From positions 244,974 through 308,973 of the forward strand of contig CBDICR010000004.1 of assembly GCA_965277425.1 (NCBI GenBank): 64,000 nt of DNA, given 5' to 3'. Below the pieces are notes generated by a model, which saw only the letters and a list, made by a program, of their open reading frames with translations, did no database searches and was not told the origin of the DNA. A program made the position numbers and the translations under genes. The stretch comes from Poindextera sp965277425. GTDB taxonomy: Bacteria; Pseudomonadota; Alphaproteobacteria; Caulobacterales; Caulobacteraceae. Positions 52,695-61,668 of this stretch are shown here, one piece after another (positions within the stretch are counted from its first letter, which is position 1; each line of letters begins with the position of its first letter).

Positions 52695-53749
52695 CGGACG
52701 ACGGCCTCAAGCGGGACGACGACCTCGGCCAATGTGCGCAGGTACCAACCGGGCCGGACCTCCAACGATGCGGAGGGTTCAAATCCGAACAGGTTTTTGA
52801 CGTAGGTATCCACCTCATTGAAGCCGGCGAGCGCGCGCAGATAGGTGCTGGCGGAAAAACGCGGGTTAATCTCGAACGGCACGAACCTCCCGGTTTCCAA
52901 TAATCGTCCTTGGATATTCAACGGCCCTGTGCTGCCGAGCGCCGTCGCCATGGCGACGGCTTGCGCGCACAGGTCGGGGAAGGCGTCGATGCGGCCCTGG
53001 CTGTAGCCGCTCGAAATCAAGAAGCCGTCGCCCTTGGCCGAGACCGAGAGTTTGCTTTGAAACGATCGCTGCAAGGCGATGGCTCCGGCGCAGCGTCCAT
53101 CGCGCAGCGACAGGACCCCGACCGTGAATTCACCGTAAGTCTCGGGTAGATAGGACTGGGCGATCACCGCCTTGCCATTGTTGCGCAGGTAGGCGGCGTA
53201 GAGACGCGCTTCAGCGCCATCACGGGCGAAGAAGACGCCCGCGCTCCCTCCGCTTGCGGTGGCTGGCTTGATGACGCAGGGTATGGGAAAATCGTCGAGG
53301 TCGTCGTCGCTGTCGATTGCGCGAGTCTGCGGAATCGCGAATCCGAGCTCGGCCAGCGCTTCGAAACACCGGCCCTTGTGAGAGACCGTGGCGACAAGGC
53401 GCGCGTCGTTTTGGGCGAGCTGAACCCCGATGTCGGCAAATCGATGTTCGTGCTGGCCAATCAAGACGGCCGGCTCGTCTCCCCCCGCGATCAGGCAGTC
53501 GATCTTCCGGGCGGTGCAGATCTCCAGTAGATCGGGGATGTAGGTTTCGCGCCGAACAAGGACGGTTTCATCGAAGTTGGCGTCGTAATGGCCGAACGCC
53601 AAGCCGGAAATGTCGCAGCCGACAATTTCGTAGCCACCGGCGAGACGCAGTGACTTGGCGATTTCAGTTCCCAGCGACGCCCCGGCAATGCCCGCGATGG
53701 CGATGCGCGACGGAGGGGCGCCGGCCCCGGCATTCTGGGTCATGGGCAT
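52691..53749 (-). CDS. ATP-grasp protein (carbamoyl-phosphate-synthase-like)
   Basis: A 352-residue ATP-grasp enzyme. The N-terminal Rossmann-like pre-ATP-grasp domain (IAIAGIAGASLGTEIAKSL) is followed by the ATP-binding part: CVIKPATASGGSAGVFF (nucleotide loop) and FEINPRFSAST (Mg ligands). It should join a carboxylate with an amine or other nucleophile via an acyl phosphate. Several starts are possible (53749 ATG or ATG two codons later). First gene of the two-gene unit with the phosphatase/SDR fusion, divergent from the TylF gene over a 245-bp gap. Confidence 0.82.
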   Translation of the reverse strand: MPMTQNAGAGAPPSRIAIAGIAGASLGTEIAKSLRLAGGYEIVGCDISGLAFGHYDANFDETVLVRRETYIPDLLEICTARKIDCLIAGGDEPAVLIGQHEHRFADIGVQLAQNDARLVATVSHKGRCFEALAELGFAIPQTRAIDSDDDLDDFPIPCVIKPATASGGSAGVFFARDGAEARLYAAYLRNNGKAVIAQSYLPETYGEFTVGVLSLRDGRCAGAIALQRSFQSKLSVSAKGDGFLISSGYSQGRIDAFPDLCAQAVAMATALGSTGPLNIQGRLLETGRFVPFEINPRFSASTYLRALAGFNEVDTYVKNLFGFEPSASLEVRPGWYLRTLAEVVVPLEAVVR

Positions 53750-53994
53750 CCTGGTGGATCGTCGAAAAAGGTCTTCGCCGGCGGGTCGAGGGGCGCGCAG
53801 CCTTGGTCGACATTGGCGGCGCTGTCCAGCCCGTATCGCCCGCGAACGATGAATCTAAGCACAGGCGCTGGTTATGCGGGACGTCCCAGCTTGGCTGATA
53901 TATTCGGTGGCCTATCAGCCTGGATCATCGCGGTCGGGGTTGCCGGCCGTTCATTTTGCGTGTGCAAAGCGGCTCTCGTTGATGAGGAGTTGAT

Positions 53995-54777
53995 ATGACT
54001 GGTCCGGATAGTCGTTTCTCAATGCTTCGACCGCATGCTCAGACGGAAAAGGACCTCGAGTTCTACACGCGTCTGCGCGCTTTCCATGGCGCAAGCCTGG
54101 GCGATGAAGTCGATAAATTAAAGAACTTTTCTAAGTATGTTCCGCGACAAAATCTATCTCTGTTCTTGGCAAAAAGCGAGATATTTAAGAATATACTGGA
54201 AGTTCACGGTCATATCATAGAATGTGGCGTCTATATGGGTGGCGGCCTGATGACGTGGGCCCAACTCTCCGCAATCTACGAGCCCTATAATCACATTCGG
54301 CGAGTTTTGGGTTTCGACACCTTCGACGGATTCCCAAGCCTGTCGGAACGCGATGCGCCAGTATCAGCGGACGCCAGCCACTACGCCAAGGTTGGAGGCT
54401 TGCAGGTTGATGGCGCCGAGGCTGACATTCGTGAAACGATCTCTCTATTCGACCTCAATCGGCCGATCGGGCACATAGATAAGGTCGAACTGATTAAAGG
54501 CGACGCCGCCGAGACAATACCCGCATATGTAAGAGACGCTGGTCATCTGGTGGTTGCGTTGCTCTATCTTGACTTCGACCTTTATGAGCCGACAAAGATC
54601 GCTCTGGAAACCTTCTTGCCGCGCATGCCGAAAGGTGCGGTCATCGCTTTTGACGAACTGAACCAAGAGCAGTGGCCCGGTGAGACCCTGGCCGTTCTGG
54701 ACGCGGTGGGAATCAGGAATCTGCGCATCAGACGGTTTCCATTTACGCCACAGATTTCATATGCAGTACTGGAGTAG
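53995..54777 (+). CDS. TylF/MycF-type SAM-dependent O-methyltransferase
   Basis: A 260-residue sugar O-methyltransferase of the macrocin/TylF family. HIIECGVYMGGGLMTWAQ is the SAM-binding loop; FDTFDGFPSLSERD and LYLDFDLYEPTKIALE are hallmark blocks with Mg-binding Asp residues. In surface-polysaccharide clusters such enzymes methylate sugar hydroxyls. GAGGAG lies 5 nt before the ATG. The gene is visibly less GC-rich than its neighbours (for example 54110-54210), suggesting horizontal acquisition. Confidence 0.88.
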   Translation: MTGPDSRFSMLRPHAQTEKDLEFYTRLRAFHGASLGDEVDKLKNFSKYVPRQNLSLFLAKSEIFKNILEVHGHIIECGVYMGGGLMTWAQLSAIYEPYNHIRRVLGFDTFDGFPSLSERDAPVSADASHYAKVGGLQVDGAEADIRETISLFDLNRPIGHIDKVELIKGDAAETIPAYVRDAGHLVVALLYLDFDLYEPTKIALETFLPRMPKGAVIAFDELNQEQWPGETLAVLDAVGIRNLRIRRFPFTPQISYAVLE

Positions 54778-54822
54778 AGGGCGAAGATGGTCGCGGCCTG
54801 CGTGAGAAAGGTTGGGCATAGA

Positions 54823-55035
54823 TCACCCGAACCGTTCCGCGAACGCCTCGACCGGCTGGTGAAAGTACTCGCGGCTGTTGATGACATCCTCAGCCGGCCA
54901 GTCCCACCAAGCGATGTCCAAAAGGACTGATCCTATCGTCCCGATCACCCAAGCCCCGGCTGTCACGGTGTCGATGCGGCCGTCGAATCCCGTAGGTAGC
55001 GCCTTGCCTTCGATGCCGGCCCGGCACGACCGCAT
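54823..55035 (-). pseudogene. Possible 3' remnant of a CatB-type O-acetyltransferase
   Basis: A minus-strand frame reads GSVLLDIAWWDWPAEDVINS followed by EYFHQPVEAFAERFG. The WWDWP block resembles the C-terminus of hexapeptide-repeat xenobiotic/O-acetyltransferases. No hexapeptide repeats precede it, so only a C-terminal scrap would remain. It lies in the 307-bp gap between the TylF gene and gmd. The identification is tentative. Confidence 0.35.
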
Positions 55036-55084
55036 CGCTGGAAGAGCCTTGCAGCGGCTCCGCCAAGCCTTATAGCCTCACGCC

Positions 55085-56161
55085 ATGAACAAGACTGAAC
55101 GCGGAAAGGTGGCTCTGGTCACCGGAGTGACCGGCCAGGACGGCGCCTATCTTTCGGCCCTGCTGCTGGAAAAGGGCTATGTCGTCCACGGGATAAAGCG
55201 CCGGTCGTCCTCGTTTAACACCGAGCGCATCGAGCACCTCTACCAGGACCCCCACGAACACAACCAGCGGTTTGTCCTGCATTATGGCGACATGACCGAC
55301 TCGACGAACCTGATCAGGATCGTGCAGCAGGTCCAGCCCGACGAAATCTATAACCTGGCGGCGCAGAGCCATGTGCAGGTCAGCTTCGAGACGCCCGAAT
55401 ACACCGCCAATTCGGACGCCCTCGGCACGCTGCGGCTGCTCGAGGCGATCCGCATCCTGGGGCTGGAGCACAAGACCCGCTTCTATCAGGCCTCCACCTC
55501 GGAGCTGTACGGCAAGGTGCAGGAGACGCCGCAGAGCGAGACCACCCCCTTCTATCCGCGCAGCCCCTATGCCGCGGCCAAGCTCTACGCCTACTGGATC
55601 GTGGTCAATTATCGCGAGGCCTATGGCCTGCACGCCTCCAACGGCATCCTGTTCAACCACGAAAGCCCGCTGCGCGGCGAGACCTTCGTCACCCGCAAGA
55701 TCACCCGGGCGGTGGCGGCCATCCATCACGGCTTCCAGTCCAAGCTCTATCTCGGCAACCTGGACGCCAAGCGGGACTGGGGCCATGCGCGCGAATATGT
55801 CCGCGGCATGTGGCTGATGGTGCAGCAGGACCAGCCGGACGACTATGTGCTGGCCACCGGCGAGACCACGGTGGTGCGCGATTTCGTCACCCACGCCTTC
55901 GCCCAGACCGGCGTCGAACTGGACTGGCGAGGATCGGGGCTTGAGGAGCGCGGCCTGGATGCGGCGACCGGCCAGGTGCTGGTCGAGGTCGATCCGCGCT
56001 ACTTTCGCCCCACCGAGGTCGACCTGCTCATCGGCGACGCGTCCAAGGCGAAGGCCAGGCTGGGCTGGAGCCACGAGACCAAGTGGCGCGACCTGTGCTC
56101 TGAAATGGTGGCGCAGGACCTGATCGCGGTGGCGCGGGAGCAGCGGCGGAATACCGAATAG
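55085..56161 (+). CDS. gmd: GDP-mannose 4,6-dehydratase
   Basis: A 358-residue extended SDR that converts GDP-mannose to GDP-4-keto-6-deoxymannose. VALVTGVTGQDGAYLSALLL is the NAD(P)-binding motif. Gmd marks follow: IKRRSSSFNTERIEHLY, YNLAAQSHVQVSF, the STSELYG catalytic segment, YxxxK in YAAAKLYAYW, and GILFNHESPLRGETFVTRKI. Its product feeds the perosamine-type aminotransferase at 50242 or fucose/rhamnose routes. The frame is intact and the length is normal. Confidence 0.96.
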   Translation: MNKTERGKVALVTGVTGQDGAYLSALLLEKGYVVHGIKRRSSSFNTERIEHLYQDPHEHNQRFVLHYGDMTDSTNLIRIVQQVQPDEIYNLAAQSHVQVSFETPEYTANSDALGTLRLLEAIRILGLEHKTRFYQASTSELYGKVQETPQSETTPFYPRSPYAAAKLYAYWIVVNYREAYGLHASNGILFNHESPLRGETFVTRKITRAVAAIHHGFQSKLYLGNLDAKRDWGHAREYVRGMWLMVQQDQPDDYVLATGETTVVRDFVTHAFAQTGVELDWRGSGLEERGLDAATGQVLVEVDPRYFRPTEVDLLIGDASKAKARLGWSHETKWRDLCSEMVAQDLIAVAREQRRNTE

Positions 56162-56284
56162 GGGGTTGCAGATCGGACGCGATCGAAACATGACCCACTT
56201 CTAACCGACTGATACGCTGCAGGCCGGGTCGGCCAGCCTTTCCTCTCGGGATGCCCCTTTCAAAACGCGGAAAACGTCTAACGC

Positions 56285-56757
56285 ATGCACATTCTCCACA
56301 AGCAGCGATGCCGCGTCTGCGGTTGTGCGTCCTTATCGCCCGTGATCGATCTGGACCCACAGTACCTGCAAGGTTCGTTCGTGAAGCCGTCCCATCCTGC
56401 GCCGCCCTTGCGAAAAATCCCCACGCGGTTGGTGCGGTGTGACGTCTCGAAAGACGAGAACGCCTGCGGCCTGCTTCAGCTCGCCCACTCGATTCCGGCG
56501 GACATCCTCTACGCCAACTATTGGTACCGTTCCGGCACGAACCAGACCATGCGGGATCACTTGGCCGAACTCATGGGCACGGTTCAGTCGATCGTCAAAC
56601 CGGCTCAGCGTCGCGCTCTGGACATCGGCTGCAACGATGGCACCGGCCTAGGTTATATTTCCTCAGACTATGATCGCTGGGGGGTCGATCCCTCGGACAT
56701 CGCCAGCGAGATCAAGGCGCCGATCAAGCTCATCAACACCGTCTTTCCATCGGATTT
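56285..56757 (+). pseudogene. SAM-dependent methyltransferase with N-terminal zinc motif, 3' truncated
   Basis: The first ~158 residues of a C-methyltransferase-like protein. The N-terminus has CRVCGC (zinc-binding type), followed by the SAM loop ALDIGCNDGTGLG and RWGVDPSDIASEI. Family members are about 400 aa, but homology stops near INTVFPSDF, where the sequence becomes the antisense of spoVR. The frame happens to stay open to 57496, which is not evidence of a real fusion. It extends the polysaccharide cluster. The truncation coincides with the junction at about 56757. Confidence 0.7.
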
Positions 56758-56770
56758 CCTTGCCGGGAAC
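56745..56770. other. Junction joining two truncated genes
   Basis: The plus-strand methyltransferase and the minus-strand spoVR both lose their 3' parts at this point, and they face each other. No inverted repeats, target duplication or mobile gene is seen. It may be a chimeric assembly join or a real rearrangement breakpoint. Confidence 0.7.
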
Positions 56771-57439
56771 CGTGCGCCACAGGTCGTTGAAGACCTTCTC
56801 GTCATGCTCCCGCCGTTCGCGCTCCCGCTTTTCTTCCGAGCGGAGATCGGTGGTGCGCGGGCGAGGATATTTATGGACGCCGTGGCTCATCAGGGCGTGC
56901 GCGGCATCCAGCAAGCGCTCGACGGCCACTTCGCCGTAGCGTTGCTCGCAGGACATGATGTAATCGCGGGCAAATTCCAGGTAATCCAGGATGCCATTGG
57001 CATCGGTCCACTGCTGGAACAGGTAGTTGTTCTTGAAAAAATGGTTGTGCCCGAACGCCGCGTGCGCGATCACCAGCGTCTGCATCGTGGCGGTATTTTC
57101 CTCCATGATGTAGCTGATGCACGGGTTGGAATTGATAACGATCTCGTAAGCCAGCCCTTGCATACCGGCCTGATAAAGCGCCTGGTTCCGGGCAAAATGC
57201 TTGCCAAACGACCAGTGCTTGTAGAACAGCGGCATGCCGATCGACGAGTATGCATCCAGCATCTGCTCGGTGCCGATCACCTCGATCTGGTTCGGATAGA
57301 CATCCAGCCCCATTTCCTCGCGGGCGATCTTGGCAATTTCGTCGTGGCAGCGCTGAATGATTTCAAAGCCCCAGTCGGCGCTTTCAAACAGCGGACGCTC
57401 CGCCCGCAGTCCAGGCTTTGTATCAAGTGTCGTGCTCAT
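56757..57439 (-). pseudogene. spoVR: SpoVR-family protein, 3' truncated
   Basis: About 228 N-terminal residues of a SpoVR/YcgB-type protein, which is normally ~500 aa. Conserved blocks are LDVYPNQIEVIGTEQMLDAY, GMPLFYKHWSFGKHF, YEIVINSNPCISYIMEENT and the last, VFNDLWRTVPGKE, after which homology ends at the junction. The start ATG overlaps the yeaH stop (ATGA), as in the standard prkA-yeaH-spoVR operon. The missing half suggests an assembly or recombination break rather than mutation within the gene. Confidence 0.85.
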
Positions 57440-58740
57440 TCGGCCGCGGCCTCCGCCCCGTGCTTTTTGGCGAACAACTCCCGGAATACCGGATAGATGT
57501 CTCGCCGGTGCCCAACCTTGCGCATGGCCATTGGCGCGCCGTTGCGAATGATCGAGGAGTAGGTCTGCCACAGATCACTGTCGCGCCGGATGAAGCCAGG
57601 CGGAAAATGCTCCGAGTCGCGGCCCACTTCCAGGTAGGCATAGTACTGGCACGCCGGCAGGATCGTCCGGGTCAGCAGGGCCGCCGTCTTGTCGTTGTCG
57701 CTGGCGGTGTTATCGCCATCCGATGCCTGAGCCGCGTAGATATTCCAGTTGTCCGGGCTGTAGCGTTCGTCGATGACCTTCTGCATTTCCTCCAACGCCG
57801 TTGACACCACGGTGCCGCCGGTTTCCGGGCTGTTGAAGAAGGTTTCCTCATCGACTTCCGATGCCTGATGGGTGTGGCGGATAAACACCACCTCGACGTT
57901 CTTGTAGCGGCGCTTCAGAAAGATATACAGCAGCACGTAGAAGCGCTTGGCCAGATCCTTCATGTGTTCGGTCATCGAGCCGGACACGTCCATCAGGCAG
58001 AACATCACGGCCTGCGCAACCGGCTTGGGCATCGGGTCGAACCGCTTGTAGCGGACATCCAGCGGATCGATGAAAGGGATCAGGCCGGTCCGACGCTGCT
58101 TGCGTTGCAGTTCCTCCTCAAGTGCCAGGCGCCGGGGCTCGTCCTGGCCTTCATCGAGCGCCTCGATCTCGTCACGCAGCGCCTGCAGTTCCTCCGGCTT
58201 CGGCCGGCGCAGCGCGATGCGTCGCGACAGACTGTTCCGCACGGTTCGGTTCAGCGCAAGATTGGCCGGCGAGCCGGTCACGGAATAGCCGGCCCGGTGG
58301 AACACGACGGCCTCGGCGTTCACCACGCGACGCTTGGCAAGATCGGGAAGCTCCAGATCCTCGAGAAACAGATCGACAAACTCCTCGCGCGACAGCGCAA
58401 AGCGAAAATCGTCCTCACCCTCGCCATCCGGGCTGCCTTCGGAGCCGCCACCGCCGCCGCCATTCGGCGGCCGCTGAATGGTATCGCCGGCGATGTATTC
58501 CTTGTTTCCCGGCAGCAGGTGGTCGCGGATGCCGCCGGAGGAGCCGCGGCGGAAGGACGGTTCGTGCACGCCTTGCGCCGGCAGGACAACCTCTCCCCCT
58601 TCGTCGGCATCCTTGATGCTGCGACTGCCCGAACTCTCGTGCACAGCCTTGCGGATCTGCGATTTGGCCCGTCGCATGAAACGCTGACGGTTGGCGAGAT
58701 TTTTCCCGCTCGGGTTCAGGCGACGGTCAACGATATGCAT
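57436..58740 (-). CDS. yeaH: YeaH-family protein (DUF444, VWA-like)
   Basis: A 434-residue protein whose start MHIVDRRLNPSGKNLANRQR is highly typical. A Gly-rich linker (residues ~93-107) precedes the folded part, and the von Willebrand A MIDAS motif DVSGSM is near residue 255. Family members work with the PrkA kinase and SpoVR in stress and starvation responses. It lies between prkA (40 bp to its start codon) and spoVR (4-nt overlap), all on the minus strand, so they form one operon. Confidence 0.93.
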   Translation of the reverse strand: MHIVDRRLNPSGKNLANRQRFMRRAKSQIRKAVHESSGSRSIKDADEGGEVVLPAQGVHEPSFRRGSSGGIRDHLLPGNKEYIAGDTIQRPPNGGGGGGSEGSPDGEGEDDFRFALSREEFVDLFLEDLELPDLAKRRVVNAEAVVFHRAGYSVTGSPANLALNRTVRNSLSRRIALRRPKPEELQALRDEIEALDEGQDEPRRLALEEELQRKQRRTGLIPFIDPLDVRYKRFDPMPKPVAQAVMFCLMDVSGSMTEHMKDLAKRFYVLLYIFLKRRYKNVEVVFIRHTHQASEVDEETFFNSPETGGTVVSTALEEMQKVIDERYSPDNWNIYAAQASDGDNTASDNDKTAALLTRTILPACQYYAYLEVGRDSEHFPPGFIRRDSDLWQTYSSIIRNGAPMAMRKVGHRRDIYPVFRELFAKKHGAEAAAE

Positions 58741-58779
58741 TGGGTGCCTGTACGACCTTGGTTGGTTGGGCTGAGCGCA

Positions 58780-60726
58780 TCAGCCAGCCTGCTTGACCCG
58801 CATATACCACTCCACGAGGCGACGCACCTGCCGTTCCGTGTAACCGCGGGCTGTCATCCGTTCAACAAAGTCCGTGTGTTTCTTTTCGGTGTCACTGTCC
58901 TTTTTCGAACCGAAGCTGATCACCGGGAGCAACTCCTCGACTTGGCTGAACATGCGCCGCTCGATCACGTCGCGGATCTTCTCATAGCTTGTCCAGGACG
59001 GATTCTTGCCGTTGTTGTTCGCTCTCGCCCGCAGGCAGAACTTCACCACCTCGTTCCGGAAGTCCTTGGGATTGGCGATGCCGGCGGGCTTTTCGACCTT
59101 GGTCAGCTCCTGGTTAAGAAGTTCGCGATTCAGCAACTGTCCTGTGTCGGCGTCCTTGAAGTCAATATCCTCGATCCACGCGTCGGCATAGGAGACGTAG
59201 CGATCGAACAGGTTCTGGCCGTAGTCGTGATAGGACTCGAGATATGCCTTCTGAATTTCATTGCCGATGAACTCGGCGTAGCGGGGTGCAAGCTCGCCCT
59301 TGATGAACTCCAGATAGCGCTTCTCGGCTTCCTGCGGCATCTGCTCCCGCCGGATCGACTGTTCCAGCACATACATCAGATGCACCGGATCGGCCGCGAT
59401 CTCGGTCGTGTCGTGGTTGAAGGTAGCGGCCAGAACCTTGAAGGCGAAGCGGGTAGAGGCGCCGTCCATGCCTTCCTCGACGCCGGCTGTATCCTTGTAT
59501 TCCTGCAGGCTGCGCGCGCGCGGGTCGGTTTCCTTCAGGCTTTCGCCGTCGTAGACCCGCATCTTGGCGAACAGCGTGGAGTTCTCGTGCCGCTTGAGCC
59601 GGCTGAGGACCGAAAAACGGGCCAGCATTTCCAATGTCGCCGGGGCACACGGCGCCGCTCCCAGCTCCGACCGCGACACCAGCTTGTCGTAGATCTTCTG
59701 CTCCTCCGCGACGCGCAGGCAGTACGGCACCTTGATGACGTAGATGCGATCGATAAAGGCTTCGTTGTTCTTGTTGTTCTTGAAACTCTGCCACTCCGAC
59801 TCGTTGGAGTGCGCCATGATGATCCCCTGGAACGGGATGGCGCCAATGTTCTCCGTGCCGATGTAGTTGCCTTCCTGGGTCGCCGTCAGCAGCGGGTGCA
59901 GCATCTTGATCGGCGCCTTGAACATCTCGACGAACTCGAGCATGCCCTGGTTGGCCCGGTTCAGGCCGCCCGAGTAGCTGTAGGCATCGGGATCGTTCTG
60001 GGAATGCAACTCCAGCTTGCGGATGTCGACCTTGCCGACGAGCGAAGAGATGTCCTGATTGTTCTCATCACCCGGTTCAGTCTTGGCGATGCCGATCTGA
60101 CGCAGGCGGGACGGGGTGATCTTCTGCACCCGGAACTTGGAGATGTCGCCGCCGAATTCATCCAGGCGCTTGATGCACCAGGGGCTCATCAGCCCGGTCA
60201 GCCGCCGCCGCGGGATACCGTAGCGGTCTTCCAGCAGCACGCCCATGCGCTCGGGATCAAACAGACCAAGCGGATTTTCGAACACCGGGCTGAGGTCGTC
60301 ACCGGCCTTCAGCACGTAGATGGGCGCGTTCTCCATCAACGCCTTCAGCCGTTCGGCCAGGGACGATTTTCCGCCGCCGACCGGACCAAGCAGGTACATG
60401 ATCTGCTTGCGCTCTTCCAGACCTTGTGCCGCATGGCGCAAGAAGCCGACGATGCGCTCGATCGTCTCTTCCATACCATAGAATTCACTGAATGCCGGAT
60501 AGACCCGGATGGTCCGGTTCATGAAGATGCGGCCCAGGCGCGCGTCTTTTGACGTGTCGACCATTTCGGCATCGCCGATCGCCGCCAGCAACCGTTCCTG
60601 CGCGGTTGCGTAGATCAACGGATCCTCGCGGCAAGTCTCCAGGTACTCCGCGAGTGACATCTCTGCTTCGCGGAAAGCCACAAAACCGCGCGTGTAAGCG
60701 GAAAAAATATCATCGACCGGCTGCAT
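58780..60726 (-). CDS. prkA: PrkA/YeaG serine protein kinase
   Basis: A 648-residue AAA-type kinase/ATPase (E. coli YeaG is 644). The Walker A loop is LLGPVGGGKSSLAERLK, with the PrkA N-terminal region (GRIFMNRTIRVYPAFSEFYG) before it and the characteristic HSNESEWQSFKNNKNNEAF and VPYCLRVAEEQKIY after. The C-terminal PrkA domain ends RRLVEWYMRVKQ. I chose ATG 60726, with GGAG 7 nt upstream; other in-frame starts at 60738 and 60762 lack an SD sequence. It is first in the prkA-yeaH-spoVR operon. Confidence 0.94.
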   Translation of the reverse strand: MQPVDDIFSAYTRGFVAFREAEMSLAEYLETCREDPLIYATAQERLLAAIGDAEMVDTSKDARLGRIFMNRTIRVYPAFSEFYGMEETIERIVGFLRHAAQGLEERKQIMYLLGPVGGGKSSLAERLKALMENAPIYVLKAGDDLSPVFENPLGLFDPERMGVLLEDRYGIPRRRLTGLMSPWCIKRLDEFGGDISKFRVQKITPSRLRQIGIAKTEPGDENNQDISSLVGKVDIRKLELHSQNDPDAYSYSGGLNRANQGMLEFVEMFKAPIKMLHPLLTATQEGNYIGTENIGAIPFQGIIMAHSNESEWQSFKNNKNNEAFIDRIYVIKVPYCLRVAEEQKIYDKLVSRSELGAAPCAPATLEMLARFSVLSRLKRHENSTLFAKMRVYDGESLKETDPRARSLQEYKDTAGVEEGMDGASTRFAFKVLAATFNHDTTEIAADPVHLMYVLEQSIRREQMPQEAEKRYLEFIKGELAPRYAEFIGNEIQKAYLESYHDYGQNLFDRYVSYADAWIEDIDFKDADTGQLLNRELLNQELTKVEKPAGIANPKDFRNEVVKFCLRARANNNGKNPSWTSYEKIRDVIERRMFSQVEELLPVISFGSKKDSDTEKKHTDFVERMTARGYTERQVRRLVEWYMRVKQAG

Positions 60727-61668
60727 CGGCAGCTCCATCGTTAAGGGTGGTGCCACGGCCACTTACCGTCACCAGCATTTCACAATGCAAGATGGGTGCA
60801 ACCGAGGCGAATTGCGGGGGTGTCGCGGGAATGTTTTTCGCAGGTGCGTTCATCTGGGCATCAGCGGATCAAACTCCACTTCCATCGCATTTACGTAATC
60901 AAGTCACTTGTGTCGCTGTTCTTTGCCGGCTCGGCGCCGGAACCAATTCGGATAAGCCGCCGTGAACCGCTTCGCCGTCTCGGGCTCGCCTGGTCGGTCG
61001 CCTCGGGGTTCACCAACCAGCACCGAAGGATCAGCCCATGGAAGTGCGGCAGGCAGGTGGCGATCAAGGCAACCTGCGCTTCCAATCACGGGAGTGTGAA
61101 AGGCTGGCATCTGCATTTCAAGAAAAATCGCCGGCTGACCAACAAAATTACTAGCGACAGTCTTGCTCGAAGCAAACCGTTCAGTCTGATTGGGTAAAGT
61201 CGAAAGTGGCCTTGCTGGCGCTCTGGTCTTGGTTGGCTCAAAAGCTTTCAGATGCATTGAGGCCACTCCTCAAGCCGAAAGTCATGGCCCGCTGCGACTA
61301 GGTCCATCGCAGTTGAATACACATATATGGTTAAAAAAAGGTTAATTTCGCGCAACGCGACTCCGAGCCTGCCAACCATGTCTGAACGCTACACCAGCCG
61401 TGATCCGGTGCGATGAAAATCTTCGTATGATCCATCTATGGGCAGCCGTTGCCATGTCGCAAGGCACGTGCCTCGGCAATCATCCACTCGGCGTCAATGA
61501 GGCGACAAGGATGGATCAACCAGTTGTATCAGCTAATCTTCCTGCTGTCTGGAAAGCACCGGGGCCGGCGCTTCCTGAAGCAACGTCAGAGCCGCCACAT
61601 CTGATCAAGATATCGGCTGCAGGCCTGGCACAGAGAAAGATGCAATCGCGCCTTCAGACGCCGGCGAA
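60727..61668. other. ~940-bp region without a convincing gene
   Basis: Several open frames of 120-135 codons exist on both strands (for example minus 60904-61266) but none has an SD sequence, a recognisable motif or typical codon use. An AT-rich patch at 61310-61350 with TTAAAAAAAGGTTAA could hold a promoter. The low coding density contrasts with the rest of the window. Confidence 0.35.

Noticed and set aside
56285..57496. 403-residue methyltransferase/unknown fusion
   Set aside because: After about residue 158 it is only the antisense of spoVR; an accident of open frame at the breakpoint.
57868..60552. 894-codon plus-strand open frame
   Set aside because: It is antisense to yeaH and prkA, spans their intergenic gap and has no recognisable domain; a high-GC shadow frame.
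60904..61266. 120-residue minus-strand protein
   Set aside because: No SD sequence, unusual composition and no motif.
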